The notes under the pieces were generated by a model. It had not been told where the DNA came from. It worked only from the letters and a program-made list of their open reading frames with translations, and did no database searches. A stretch of 64,000 bases of DNA, taken from Phytohabitans maris (GTDB lineage Bacteria; Actinomycetota; Actinomycetes; Mycobacteriales; Micromonosporaceae). Positions 52,554 through 61,442 of this stretch are shown piece after piece. Numbering within the stretch: the stretch's first letter is position 1; each line of letters starts with the position of its first letter. The position numbers and the translations under genes were made by a program. The stretch covers positions 1-64,000 of the forward strand of contig NZ_JAVHUY010000033.1 of NCBI RefSeq assembly GCF_031085175.1. The letters are read 5' to 3'.

Positions 52554-53144
52554 GTGAGCGAAGCGAGCATCGACGACCTGCTCGGCCACGAGGAGGAGCC
52601 GCCGCCGCGGCGGCCCAAGCGGATGGCGACCGACGCCGGCTGGTGGATCCGTACGCTGCTGACGGCCGGGGGGCTCGCGGCGGTCGCCGTGTTCGGCATG
52701 CGGATGGCCGGGCTGACGCTGGCGATCCCGCTCGCGTTCGCCGGCTGCCTCGCCCTGCTCCTGCTCCGCCGGGTGGTCGCGCTGGTCTCCGCGCCGCCGC
52801 TGGTCAAGGCGGGCCTGCGCCGCGCCCGGGACGAGGAGAGCGGCATGTACAACTGGGCCGCCAGCCAGGACGCGCTCCGCCTCGCGGTGCACCGCTGGGA
52901 GGTGCCGCTGGGCTGGTCGCGCCGCGAAGACGCCGAGCGCTACCTGCGTACCGTGCCGAAGATGCTCCGCGAGCTCACCGACGAGCGGCTGCGGCAGCGC
53001 CATGGCCTTACCATCGCCAGCGACCCGAAGAGCGCCCGAGTGCTCCTGGGTGAAGAGTTGTGGACCCTCCTGACCACCCCGGTCAAGCGCCCGCTGGCGC
53101 CGCGCGAGCTGGCGGCGTCCGTCTCCCGACTGGAGAAGCTATGA
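52554..53144 (+). CDS. Membrane protein of MoxR/DUF58 operon
   Basis: 196-aa protein with two close membrane segments (~35-75) and a cytoplasmic C-terminus rich in charged helices (ARDEESGMYNWAASQDALRL in two parts). No known domain. The GTG at 52554 overlaps the stop of the last 80-bp unit; its end overlaps the MoxR gene by 4 bp (ATGA). Its place between DUF4129 and MoxR suggests a structural role in the same complex. Confidence 0.75.
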   Translation: MSEASIDDLLGHEEEPPPRRPKRMATDAGWWIRTLLTAGGLAAVAVFGMRMAGLTLAIPLAFAGCLALLLLRRVVALVSAPPLVKAGLRRARDEESGMYNWAASQDALRLAVHRWEVPLGWSRREDAERYLRTVPKMLRELTDERLRQRHGLTIASDPKSARVLLGEELWTLLTTPVKRPLAPRELAASVSRLEKL

Positions 53145-54190
53145 GTGAGCAAGTCCAACCGGTGCCGGTGTACGAGGTGGGCCGCCTCGCCCACGCCGTG
53201 CTGGACACGGTCGGCACGGTGGTGGTGGGCAAGCGCGGCGCCTTGGAGCTGGTGCTCTCCGGCATCCTCGCCGGCGGCCACGTGCTCCTCGAAGACTTCC
53301 CCGGGCTGGGCAAGACGCTGACCGCGCGCTCGTTCGCGCAGGCGCTGGGGCTCGACTTCCGGCGGCTGCAGTTCACGCCCGACCTGCTGCCCGCCGACGT
53401 CACCGGCTCCTTCCTGTACGACCAGCGCAGCTCCGACTTCACGTTCCGCGCCGGGCCGGTCTTCACCAACCTGCTGCTCGCCGACGAGATCAACCGCACG
53501 CCCCCGAAGACCCAGGCCGCCCTGCTGGAGGCGATGCAGGAAAAGCAGGTCTCGGTCGAGGGCGTCACGTACCGGCTCGACGAGCCCTTCCACGTGCTCG
53601 CCACCGCCAACCCGATCGAGTACGAGGGCACCTACCCGCTGCCCGAGGCGCAGCTGGACCGGTTCCTGCTGCGGGTCTCGTTCGGCTACCCGGCCCGCGA
53701 AGAGGAGTGGGACGTGCTGCGCCGCCGCATGTCCCGCCGCCGCGAGGAGGCCGAGCTCCAGGCCGTGGTCGATCCCCGTACGCTGCGCGGGATGCAGGCC
53801 GCCCTGGAAGACATCGCGGTCGAAGACTCGATCGGGCGGTACATCGTGGACCTGACCGCCGCCACCCGCGAGCATCCCTCGGTGCTCGTCGGCGCCTCCC
53901 CGCGCGGCTCGCTGGCGCTGCTGCTGCTCGCCCGGGCCCGGGCCGCGCTCGCCGGGCGCGACTTCGTGATCCCGGAAGACGTCAAGGAGGTGGCCGCGCC
54001 GGCCCTGGCCCACCGCATCACCCTCCGCCCCGAGATGTGGCTGCGCCGCGTCGATCCGTCCTTTGTGGTCGGTGAGGTGCTGGAGAAGGTACCGGCGCCG
54101 GCGAGCGGGGCCCTCCCCACGTACGCGGCCGGCTTCGGCGGGCCCGAGCCGGGCGCGCGGATCACCGAGTCGCTCGAGCCCGGCCGGTGA
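53141..54190 (+). CDS. MoxR family AAA+ ATPase
   Basis: 349-aa chaperone-like ATPase. Walker A DFPGLGKTL, Walker B LLLADEINR, sensor 1 VLATANPIEYEG, arginine finger region EAQLDRFLLR, and a lid domain with VGASPRGSLALL. MoxR proteins work with vWA/DUF58 partners to load metals or mature proteins. Couplings with both neighbours (ATGA and GTGA) show a single operon. Confidence 0.93.
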   Translation: MSEQVQPVPVYEVGRLAHAVLDTVGTVVVGKRGALELVLSGILAGGHVLLEDFPGLGKTLTARSFAQALGLDFRRLQFTPDLLPADVTGSFLYDQRSSDFTFRAGPVFTNLLLADEINRTPPKTQAALLEAMQEKQVSVEGVTYRLDEPFHVLATANPIEYEGTYPLPEAQLDRFLLRVSFGYPAREEEWDVLRRRMSRRREEAELQAVVDPRTLRGMQAALEDIAVEDSIGRYIVDLTAATREHPSVLVGASPRGSLALLLLARARAALAGRDFVIPEDVKEVAAPALAHRITLRPEMWLRRVDPSFVVGEVLEKVPAPASGALPTYAAGFGGPEPGARITESLEPGR

Positions 54191-55545
54191 CCGTCCTCCG
54201 GCCCGCCGTGCCGGAGGTAGAGGCGAGCGGCGAGTTCCTCGACAGCCAGCCCGAGTGGGCGCCCACCCGGGCGCTCGGACGGGCCGTGCTGGTGACCGGG
54301 CTGCTGCTGATCGCCGGGGTGCTGGCCGGCCGGGTCGACCTGGTGGTGCTGGCCATCCCGTTCGCGCTGGGCACCGCCGTGGCGCTGCACCGCCGGCCCC
54401 GGGAGCGGCCGCGGATCGCGCTCGACGTCGACGAGGGCTACCTCGTGGAGGGCGCCGAGGCCCTGGCCGCGGTGACCGTCGGCAACCCGGACCCACCCGC
54501 GTACGACCTGGTGGTGGTCCGCACCCGCATCCCGCGCTGGCTGCGGATCAAGGACGGTGACCGGCCGGTGGCGCTCACCCTCGCGCCGGGCGCGGTCGAC
54601 CAGGTGGAGCTGCGCGGCACGGCGCTGCGGTGGGGCCGCCACCCCCTCGGCCCGGCCGCCGCGCGGGCCGCCGCGTGTGACGGGCTGCTGGTCAGCCGGC
54701 CGGGCGTCGCCTACGAGCAGGACGTCAAGGTGTACCCGGTGACCGAGCCCTTCGACGCCGACGAGGCCATGCCGCGCGCGGCCGGGCTGGTCGGCGGCCA
54801 CCGGTCGCGGCGCCCGGGCGAGGGTGGCGAGCTGGCCGGGGTACGCGTCTTCCAGCCCGGCGACCGCCTGCGCCGCATCGACTGGCGGGTCTCGCTCCGG
54901 GCCCGGCAGCTGCACGTGGCCGCCACCCTCTCCGACCGCGACGCCGAGGTGGTGCTGCTGCTCGACGTCCTCGCCGAGGCGGGCGGATCCGGCGGCGTCG
55001 GGGGTACCGCCTCCGTGCTCGACACCACCGTGCGGGCAGCCGCCGCGATCGCCGAGCACTACCTGCACCGCGGCGACCGGGTCTCCCTGCTGGAGTACGG
55101 CACCTCCGCCCGCCGCCTGCGCCCCGCCACCGGCCGCCGGCAGTACCTGACCGTGCTGGAGTGGCTCCTCGACGTCGAGGCCCAACCTTCCCCGTACGAG
55201 CCGTACGAGCAGGTCTTCGGCCTGCACCTGCTCTCCTCGGACGCGCTCGTGGTGGTCTTCACCCCGCTGGTCGACGGGCGCTCGGCGGAGATGCTCGCCC
55301 GGCTGGCCCGCGCCGGCCGGTTCGTGCTGGCGGTCGACACGCTGCCGGAGGGGGTCACCCCGGACCGCCGCAGCGACTGGACCGACGTGGCTCACCGGCT
55401 CTGGCGGCTGGAGCGCGACAACACGATCGGTCAGCTGCGCGAGCACGGGGTACCGGTGGTCCGCTGGGCCGGCGCCGGCAGCCTCGACCTGGTCCTGCGC
55501 GACGTCGCCCGGATGGCCTCGGCGCCGAAGGGGGCACTGCGGTGA
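54187..55545 (+). CDS. DUF58 domain protein
   Basis: 452-aa membrane-anchored partner of MoxR. Two N-terminal membrane segments (~38-75), a beta-rich region, then the DUF58/vWA-like part with GEGGELAGVRVFQPGDRLRR in two strings, IDWRVSLRARQLHV and LLLDVLAE (metal-site-like Asp). GTGA overlap with the MoxR gene. It probably binds the substrate or metal handled by the ATPase. Confidence 0.9.
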   Translation: MTVLRPAVPEVEASGEFLDSQPEWAPTRALGRAVLVTGLLLIAGVLAGRVDLVVLAIPFALGTAVALHRRPRERPRIALDVDEGYLVEGAEALAAVTVGNPDPPAYDLVVVRTRIPRWLRIKDGDRPVALTLAPGAVDQVELRGTALRWGRHPLGPAAARAAACDGLLVSRPGVAYEQDVKVYPVTEPFDADEAMPRAAGLVGGHRSRRPGEGGELAGVRVFQPGDRLRRIDWRVSLRARQLHVAATLSDRDAEVVLLLDVLAEAGGSGGVGGTASVLDTTVRAAAAIAEHYLHRGDRVSLLEYGTSARRLRPATGRRQYLTVLEWLLDVEAQPSPYEPYEQVFGLHLLSSDALVVVFTPLVDGRSAEMLARLARAGRFVLAVDTLPEGVTPDRRSDWTDVAHRLWRLERDNTIGQLREHGVPVVRWAGAGSLDLVLRDVARMASAPKGALR

Positions 55546-56084
55546 TCGCCCGCATCACGTACGTGCTGTCCCGGGCCACCGCCGGGCCGCTGCTGGCCCG
55601 CGCGGGCGTCTTCGCGGTCGCGCTGGCCGCGCTCGTGGTCGGGTTCCCGGCGGAGATGCGCGCCGGCTACTTCACCGGCGTACTGGTGATCCTGGCCGGC
55701 GCCGCCGCGATCCTCCCGCGCAGCCCGCTGGTCACCCTCGCGATCCTGGTGGCGGTCGCCGGCTGGGTGATCTCCACGATCTGGTACGAGGACCCGGTCG
55801 AGCTCTGGCGGCTGATCGCGCTGGCCTCGTTCCTCTACCTGACCCACAGCCTGGCCGCGCTCGCCGCGCTCCTGCCGTACGACGCGCACATCCCGGCCGA
55901 GGTTACCGTCCGGTGGCTCTCCCGGGCCCTGGCGGTGGTGCTCGGCGCCGCGGTGCTCACGGTGCTCCTGCTCAGCGCCGCCAACCAGGGTGGCGAGCGC
56001 GACCTGCTCCCGGCCGCGCTGGCCGGGCTCGCGGTGGCGGTCGGCGCCACGGGCCTGCTCGCCTGGCTGCTGCGCCGCCGCTGA
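55542..56084 (+). CDS. Five-to-six-pass membrane protein ending the MoxR operon
   Basis: 180-aa protein almost wholly made of membrane segments (about five). No motif I recognise; the HxxAEVTVRWLSRAL cytoplasmic loop is the only longer polar part. The GTG at 55542 overlaps the DUF58 stop (GTGA). The operon ends with the 54-bp palindrome 20 bp later. Confidence 0.75.
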   Translation: MIARITYVLSRATAGPLLARAGVFAVALAALVVGFPAEMRAGYFTGVLVILAGAAAILPRSPLVTLAILVAVAGWVISTIWYEDPVELWRLIALASFLYLTHSLAALAALLPYDAHIPAEVTVRWLSRALAVVLGAAVLTVLLLSAANQGGERDLLPAALAGLAVAVGATGLLAWLLRRR

Positions 56085-56104
56085 GCGCCCACCTGCCCAA
56101 AGCG

Positions 56105-56158
56105 GTGATCAAAGCTCCCGTCAAGTCGCTAGAACGACTTGAAGGGAGCTTTGATCAC
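56105..56158. repeat. 54-bp palindromic repeat, copy 3
   Basis: GTGATCAAAGCTCCC...GGGAGCTTTGATCAC with CGCTAGAAC in the centre; one G-A mismatch in the stem. Follows the MoxR operon 3' end by 20 bp. Confidence 0.85.
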
Positions 56159-56256
56159 CGCGACTCCGAGAGATCGCGGGGTAGTCGCCGTCACAACCGT
56201 CGTATCGGCGGTCACAGATGGCGGCATGGGCCAGGTGTAACGGCGCACACAGGGGA

Positions 56257-57609
56257 ATGATGGAGGTCGTGAGTCCGCAACGGATCCTTGTGGTGGGGGC
56301 CGGCCACGTCGGCTTGTACGCGGCCCTGCGGCTGTCCAAGAAGCTCCGGGCCCGCGAGGCCGAGGTGACGGTCGTCGACCCGCAGCCGCACATGACGTAC
56401 CAGCCGTTCCTGCCGGAGGCGGCGGCGGGAAACATCTCCCCGCGGCACTCCGTGGTGCCGCTGCGCCGCGAGCTGAAGCGCTGCAAGATCGTCTCCGGTG
56501 CGGTCACCCGGATCGAGCACAGCCGCAAGACCGCCACCGTGCAGCCGATCATCGGCCCGCCGCTCGAGATCGAGTACGACCAGATCGTCGTGGCGCCCGG
56601 CTCGGTCTCCCGCACCCTGCCCATCCCCGGGCTGCGCGAGCACGGCATCGGCTTCAAGACCATCGGTGAGGCCATCTACCTGCGCAACCACGTGCTCGAC
56701 CGGCTCGACGTGGGGGCCGCCACGACCGACCCGGAGACGCGCCGCCGCGCGCTGACGTTCGTCTTCGTCGGCGGTGGCTACGCGGGCATCGAGGCGCTCG
56801 CCGAGATGGAAGACATGGCCCGCGACGCGCTCAGGTACTACCCCGAGCTGACCGTCGCCGACATGCACTGGGTGCTGGTCGAGGCGACCCAGCGGGTGCT
56901 GCCCGAGGTCGACCGCGACATGGGGGCGTACACGGTGCAGCAGCTGCGGGGGCGCGGCCTGGACATCCGCCTCGACACCCGGCTGGAGTCCTGTGTGGAC
57001 GGCGTGGCCAAGCTGTCCGATGGAGACAGTTTCCCCTCCGACACCATCGTCTGGACGGCCGGCGTCAAGCCCTCGCCGATGCTCGACGACACCGACCTGC
57101 CCCGCGACAACCGGGGCCGGGTCACCTGCCTGCCGACGCTCCAGGTGGTCGACGGCGAAAAGGCTGTCGATGGCGAAAAGGTGGTCGAGGGGGCGTGGAG
57201 CGCGGGCGACTGCGCGGCGGTGCCCGACCTCACCGGCCCGCCCGGCACGTTCTGCTCGCCGAGCGCCCAGCACGCGGTGCGCCAGGCGGCCCGGATGGCC
57301 GACAACATCCGCGCGGTGATCCGGGGCAAGGAGCCCGTGCCGTACAAGCACAAGCACGCCGGCAGCGTCGCCAGTCTCGGCCTGCACAAGGGCGTGGCCC
57401 AGGTGTACGGCATCAAGGTCAAGGGCCCGCTCGCCTGGTTCATGCACCGGACGTACCACGTGAGCCGGATCCCGTCGTTCAACCGCAAGGTGCGCGTGGT
57501 GATCGACTGGACGCTGGCCCTCTTCCTGAAGCGCGAGGTGGTCGCGCTCGGCCAGCTGCACGACCCGCGGGAGGAGTTCACCGAGGTCACCCCGAAGGTG
57601 AACGCCTAG
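56257..57609 (+). CDS. ndh: Type II NADH dehydrogenase
   Basis: Non-proton-pumping NADH:quinone oxidoreductase (450 aa). FAD site ILVVGAGHVGLYAAL at the N-terminus, NADH site VFVGGGYAGIEALAEM (~165-180), the quinone-side WTAGVKPSP and GDCAAVPD, and an amphipathic C-terminus for membrane binding. A short tandem DGEKAV/DGEKVV duplication lies at ~305. The start is uncertain: ATGs at 56257 and 56260 and a GTG at 56269 all have poorly spaced Shine-Dalgarno sequences. Confidence 0.9.
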   Translation: MMEVVSPQRILVVGAGHVGLYAALRLSKKLRAREAEVTVVDPQPHMTYQPFLPEAAAGNISPRHSVVPLRRELKRCKIVSGAVTRIEHSRKTATVQPIIGPPLEIEYDQIVVAPGSVSRTLPIPGLREHGIGFKTIGEAIYLRNHVLDRLDVGAATTDPETRRRALTFVFVGGGYAGIEALAEMEDMARDALRYYPELTVADMHWVLVEATQRVLPEVDRDMGAYTVQQLRGRGLDIRLDTRLESCVDGVAKLSDGDSFPSDTIVWTAGVKPSPMLDDTDLPRDNRGRVTCLPTLQVVDGEKAVDGEKVVEGAWSAGDCAAVPDLTGPPGTFCSPSAQHAVRQAARMADNIRAVIRGKEPVPYKHKHAGSVASLGLHKGVAQVYGIKVKGPLAWFMHRTYHVSRIPSFNRKVRVVIDWTLALFLKREVVALGQLHDPREEFTEVTPKVNA

Positions 57610-57628
57610 CCGCGCTTCCGGTGTCAGG

Positions 57629-57682
57629 GTGATCGAAGCTCCTCTCAAGTCGTTAGAACGACTTCAGAGGAGCTTCGATCAC
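57629..57682. repeat. 54-bp palindromic repeat, copy 4
   Basis: GTGATCGAAGCTCCTC...GAGGAGCTTCGATCAC around GTTAGAAC. Both the A-T to G-C change and a C-G to T-A change are matched on the other arm. It lies between the convergent 3' ends of ndh and the membrane protein gene. Confidence 0.85.
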
Positions 57683-57685
57683 CGG

Positions 57686-59536
57686 TCAGGCGACCTTCCA
57701 GGTCCAGGCGTCGGTGATTTTGGTGCTCGGGCCGAAGAGGGCCTCCAGCGTGGCCACCAGGTCCTCGCGGTGCGGCTGGTCGGAGGCCACCGCCACGCAG
57801 GAGGCGCCCCAGAACGCGACGTCCTCGCGGGCCGCCCGGCGCTGCGGCTCGCCGATCTCGGGGCGCCCGCCCTGCTTGGCGACCAGCGCCAGCAGTTGCG
57901 AGGTGGGGCGCTTGTAGGTGCCCATCGACGCCCGGCCGCGCTTGCCGTACGGCCCGATGAAGAAGCCCTCGGGAAGGCCGAACTCCGCGTCGGCCGCCGC
58001 CGCCCACCGCATCGCCCACGGCTCCGCCGGCGTCGGCAGGGGTACCGGTACGAGCACGCCGCCCGGCTTCACACACTCGCGCCAGTGCCCGCCGGCGATG
58101 AACTGGGGCAGCGGCGGGCGGTCGGCCGTGGGCAGCGGCTTGGGGAAGATGGCGAGCAGCGACACGACGACGGCGGCCGGCACGAGCAGCCGTACCGGCC
58201 GGGACCGGTGCGCCCGCGCCTTGTCGAACGAGATCACCAGCAGCGTCGCCACCAGCGGCAGCAGCGTCAGCGCGAAGCGCATCGGGAGCGCGCCCTCGAC
58301 CACCGGCAGACCCACCAGCGCCAGGTACGGCCCCGGGATGCTCGTACGGTCGCCGTCGATCACCATCTTGGGGCCGAGCGACAGCCACGCCATCAGCACG
58401 CCGGTCGCGCTGACCGCGCGGACCAGCGGCTCGCGGACCAGCCAGATCACGCAGCCGGTGGCGACGAGGATCAGCGGCCAGCCGAGGAACGTGTTGTACT
58501 CCGCCGACCCGGTGGAGAGCCGGGCCGCCTCGGACGAGCCGAGCACCGACAGCGGCGAGATGGCGGTGAAGCTGAGCAGGTCGGCGGAGAAGAAGTACGC
58601 GCTGAAGACGCCGTTGGGCACGCTCCCCGGCCCCTTGAACTGGAACCACAGCGGGTAGAGCAGCACGGCGCCGGCCACGCAGACCGCGATGCCCATGCCG
58701 GCCGCGAACTTGGGCAGTACGCGGCGGAAGTGGTCGCGCCGCGCCAGCCCGTACCCGATCGCGAGGATCACCATGGTGACCGCGGTGAGGAAGAGGACCT
58801 CCTCGCCGATGAAGACCTGGACCGTGACCACGGCGGCCAGCCACAGCGCGGAGGTCACCACCCGCCGGCGGTCGACCCCCTCCGGCCGGGCGGCGGGGTC
58901 GGCGGCCCGGGCCAGCCGGATCACCAGCCACACCATCACCGGCACCAGCCACTGGGCGGTCATGTGGAGGTGACTGTTGTTTTGGGAGACGATGCCGGGC
59001 CCGAAGCCGCACAGCCCCGCGCCGAGCGCCGACGCCGCCCGGCTGCCGCGCAGCACACGGGAGAAGAAGAGGTACCAGGCGATCGCGGTGCCGGCGAGGT
59101 TGGTGCCGGCGATGAGCGCGAACGTCACCGGTACCCCGAAGGCCAGCGTGACCGGTGTGAACAGCGTGCCCAGCGCGATCACGGTGGTGTTGTTGAGCAG
59201 GTTGACCCCGTCCGGCGCGTTGAGCCGGTCGGTCAGCAGCCCCCAGTCGCCAAACACGAACTTCGTGTCGGCGGCCAGAAACCACTCGTAGAGCGTCTGG
59301 TCCTCGGGGTTGAGCGCGAGCACCCGCCCGTTGGGGTTGGGCCAGAGCCCGTGCGTGATCCACCACGCCAGCGCCGCGAACGCGAGGCACACCGCCACGT
59401 CCCGCCCGTGTGACCTGGCCAGCGTGGCCAGCCTGCTCCGCGACGAGGCGCTCGTCTCGGTGGTGGGGGAAGTGGCCGGAGTGCTGGAATCTGCCTGGCC
59501 GTTGGCGGACTGCGCGGCGCGGGCTGTGCTGGTCAC
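57686..59536 (-). CDS. Large multi-pass membrane glycosyltransferase-like protein
   Basis: 616-aa protein: Ser/Thr-rich N-terminus (~45 residues), about 11-13 membrane segments, and a C-terminal extracytoplasmic domain of ~130 residues. A first outer loop with NPEDQTLYEWF and later NNTTVIALG and QNNSHLHMTAQW resemble GT-C mannosyl/arabinosyltransferase-like proteins of actinobacteria; an acidic catalytic residue would be in the ED of the first loop. The GTG start is seven bases from TAGGGT (leaderless). Substrate unknown. Confidence 0.75.
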   Translation of the reverse strand: MTSTARAAQSANGQADSSTPATSPTTETSASSRSRLATLARSHGRDVAVCLAFAALAWWITHGLWPNPNGRVLALNPEDQTLYEWFLAADTKFVFGDWGLLTDRLNAPDGVNLLNNTTVIALGTLFTPVTLAFGVPVTFALIAGTNLAGTAIAWYLFFSRVLRGSRAASALGAGLCGFGPGIVSQNNSHLHMTAQWLVPVMVWLVIRLARAADPAARPEGVDRRRVVTSALWLAAVVTVQVFIGEEVLFLTAVTMVILAIGYGLARRDHFRRVLPKFAAGMGIAVCVAGAVLLYPLWFQFKGPGSVPNGVFSAYFFSADLLSFTAISPLSVLGSSEAARLSTGSAEYNTFLGWPLILVATGCVIWLVREPLVRAVSATGVLMAWLSLGPKMVIDGDRTSIPGPYLALVGLPVVEGALPMRFALTLLPLVATLLVISFDKARAHRSRPVRLLVPAAVVVSLLAIFPKPLPTADRPPLPQFIAGGHWRECVKPGGVLVPVPLPTPAEPWAMRWAAAADAEFGLPEGFFIGPYGKRGRASMGTYKRPTSQLLALVAKQGGRPEIGEPQRRAAREDVAFWGASCVAVASDQPHREDLVATLEALFGPSTKITDAWTWKVA

Positions 59537-59543
59537 GGCCTCG

Positions 59544-59549
59544 ACCCTA
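59544..59549 (-). promoter_or_regulatory. -10 box of leaderless membrane protein gene
   Basis: Minus strand TAGGGT, seven bases, then GTG at 59536. Confidence 0.5.
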
Positions 59550-59631
59550 GTGCCCGTCGGGCCGTACGGGTGCGCCCCGGTGGGCGTGGACCGGCTACCG
59601 TGGCATTCTGCGCGACATTTCTCCTACGCCG

Positions 59632-59715
59632 GCCCGGGTGGTGGAACGGCAGACACGGCCGCCTTAAAAGCGGCTGCCGCGAGGCATGCGGGTTCGAGTC
59701 CCGCCCCGGGCACCA
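59632..59715 (+). tRNA. bldA: tRNA-Leu, anticodon UAA (bldA type)
   Basis: Complete 84-nt type II tRNA with encoded CCA. Acceptor GCCCGGG pairs with CCCGGGC (59705-59711). The anticodon loop CTTAAAA (59663-59669) gives TAA at 59665-59667. A long variable arm is typical of Leu, and the T-arm is GCGGG-TTCGAGT-CCCGC. UAA reads UUA, the rare Leu codon; in Streptomyces this tRNA is BldA, which gates development and antibiotic genes carrying TTA. The Fic and MocR genes in this window have TTA codons. Confidence 0.92.
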
Positions 59716-59827
59716 TCGGCGCGCGGCGTGGCTGGATCGCTACGAGGGATCTCACTGTTTGTCGCGATTGGCGTTTACCCTTGGTGGGGCACGGAGTTGT
59801 GCACCAACCCTGTCAGGGAGGCTTGAC

Positions 59828-60640
59828 GTGAAGACTTCCAACCCGGTGCTGGCGCGGCTCGGCCAGGCGGCCGAGCGCGAGCGGGCTGCCGGGTACGCGC
59901 CGGTCGGCCAGTATGGGCAGCCCGGTTACGGCGGACCGTACCCGACGACTGACTACCCGGCCGCTCCCCCCACTGTGCGGCCGATGACCGTCGACGACGT
60001 TGTCGTCAAGACCGTCGCTCTGCTCGGCATCCTCGGCATCTCGGCGGCGGGCGCGTGGGCTCTGGTGCCCGACTCGCTGACCAGCCTGGCCTGGATCGGC
60101 GGCGCGGTGGTCGGTCTCGTTCTCGGCCTGATCATCTCCTTCTCCCGGATGGCCAACCCCGCGCTCGTCGTGGTCTACGCCATCGCCGAGGGCGTCTTCG
60201 TCGGCATGGTGAGCAAGGCGTACGAGTCGTTCTACGACGGCATCGTGCTCCAAGCGGTCACCGCGACGTTCGGCGTCTTCTTCCTCATGGCGCTCCTCTA
60301 CAAGATCCGCGCCATCCGGGCGACCCCCCGGTTCGTCCGCGGCGTCGTGGCGGCGATGGCCGGCCTCTTCGCCGTGATGCTGATCAACCTGGTGCTCGCG
60401 CTGTTCGACATCAACACGGGCCTCCGCGACGGCAGCCCGCTGGCGATCGGCTTCAGCCTGGTCTGCATCGTGGTGGCCTCGCTCAGCTTCGTCCTCAGCT
60501 TCCACGAGGTCGAAGAGGGCGTGCGGATGGGCCTGCCGCAGCGCTACTCCTGGATCGCCTCGTTCGGCATCCTGGTCAGCCTGGTCTGGCTCTACCTGGA
60601 GATGCTGCGTCTCATCAGCTACTTCCAGGGCGACGACTGA
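59828..60640 (+). CDS. Bax inhibitor-1/YccA family membrane protein
   Basis: 270-aa membrane protein. A ~55-residue Gly/Tyr/Pro-rich cytoplasmic N-terminus is followed by seven hydrophobic segments and a basic loop, as in the actinobacterial Bax1-I family (calcium-leak channel fold). The two Asp residues of the family pore lie in the C-terminal part. GTG start with GGGAGG upstream. A strong hairpin follows two bases after its stop. Confidence 0.88.
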   Translation: MKTSNPVLARLGQAAERERAAGYAPVGQYGQPGYGGPYPTTDYPAAPPTVRPMTVDDVVVKTVALLGILGISAAGAWALVPDSLTSLAWIGGAVVGLVLGLIISFSRMANPALVVVYAIAEGVFVGMVSKAYESFYDGIVLQAVTATFGVFFLMALLYKIRAIRATPRFVRGVVAAMAGLFAVMLINLVLALFDINTGLRDGSPLAIGFSLVCIVVASLSFVLSFHEVEEGVRMGLPQRYSWIASFGILVSLVWLYLEMLRLISYFQGDD

Positions 60641-60641
60641 C

Positions 60642-60682
60642 GACGTGGAGGGCGTCCCCGATCCGGGGACGCCCTCCACGTC
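60642..60682 (+). terminator. Strong terminator hairpin
   Basis: GACGTGGAGGGCGTCCCCG and its exact reverse complement flank ATC: a 19-bp perfect stem starting one base after the previous gene's stop codon. It lacks a T-run, as is common for actinobacterial terminators. Confidence 0.75.
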
Positions 60683-60697
60683 CAGGGAGGAGCGGGC

Positions 60698-61009
60698 ATG
60701 GACCTGCGGCGCGCGGTAGACCTCTTCGTCGGCCAGACCAACCACTGGACGGCGGCACGCTGGGCGCAGCCCGCCGGGCCGGCCGGCACCCGCGGCGACC
60801 TGACCCACGGGCTGGTCCAGCGCATCGCCGACCGCGCCGCCGACGCCGAGGGCCAGCCCCGCCGGCCCGTGCCGCGGCTGGTCGCCGACACCGCCCTGAC
60901 CGACCAGCTCCGCGTGGTGGCCGCCGACCTGCTCGCCGCCGCCCCGCCCGCCGCGATCACCGCCGCGGCCGCCACCGACGTCGAGGCCGTCCGGGCCGCA
61001 CTCGGCTAG
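60698..61009 (+). CDS. Small hypothetical protein
   Basis: 103-aa Ala-rich helical protein with good Shine-Dalgarno (GGGAGGAG) and typical actinobacterial codon use. No recognised domain. FVGQTNHWTAARWAQPAG near the N-terminus is the only distinctive part. It sits after the Bax-inhibitor gene's terminator and before repeat DNA. Confidence 0.65.
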   Translation: MDLRRAVDLFVGQTNHWTAARWAQPAGPAGTRGDLTHGLVQRIADRAADAEGQPRRPVPRLVADTALTDQLRVVAADLLAAAPPAAITAAAATDVEAVRAALG

Positions 61010-61035
61010 AAGACCATTCGGGCTCGTTCTCACTT

Positions 61036-61057
61036 TTGATCAAAGGGCTTTGATCAC
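61036..61057. repeat. Internally deleted copy of the 54-bp palindrome
   Basis: TTGATCAAAG-GG-CTTTGATCAC keeps the outer arms of the 54-bp palindrome but lacks its middle. Follows the 103-aa gene by 26 bp. Confidence 0.5.
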
Positions 61058-61110
61058 ACTGCCCCAGGAAGATTCAAAGACAGACATGAGCTACCGCGAC
61101 GCCCGTCGTG

Positions 61111-61442
61111 GTCCGGACCGTTGCTCCCGCGGCCTCACCCTCCGCGTCCCGCGATCTCACCCCGGCCCCTGCGGGGAGCCGGCGGCCGTCTGGGTTTTGC
61201 GCGTCCACGACACTTCACCACCGCGCCGCCGCCGGGCGGACACGGACGTGTGCGTGCGGGAAGCTCTCGAGCTGCCCCGTCTGTGCTCCCCCTGGGTTGG
61301 GCTTGTGGCGCGGAGCCGGCAGCGGAGGTCGGGGATCTCGGCGAGCGCCAGCTCGCCGCCGGCCGCAGCGGTGCCCGTGGGAACAACGCTCCGCTGCGCT
61401 CCACGTCTCCCGGGGACCCCGCGCATGCGGTCCACAGCTGAG
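61111..61442 (+). repeat. ~300-bp dispersed repeat, copy 3
   Basis: The longest copy: starts GGACCGTTGCTCCCGCGG, core GAGCTGCCCCGTCTGTGCTC and TTGGGCTTGTGGCGCGGAG, ends GCTCCGCTGCGCTCC then GGTCCACAGCTGAG. It retains the ~85-bp segment missing in copy 2. The ends are partly inverted repeats (GGACCGTTGCTCCC against GGGAACAACG and GGTCC). No gene is conserved in it. Confidence 0.75.
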
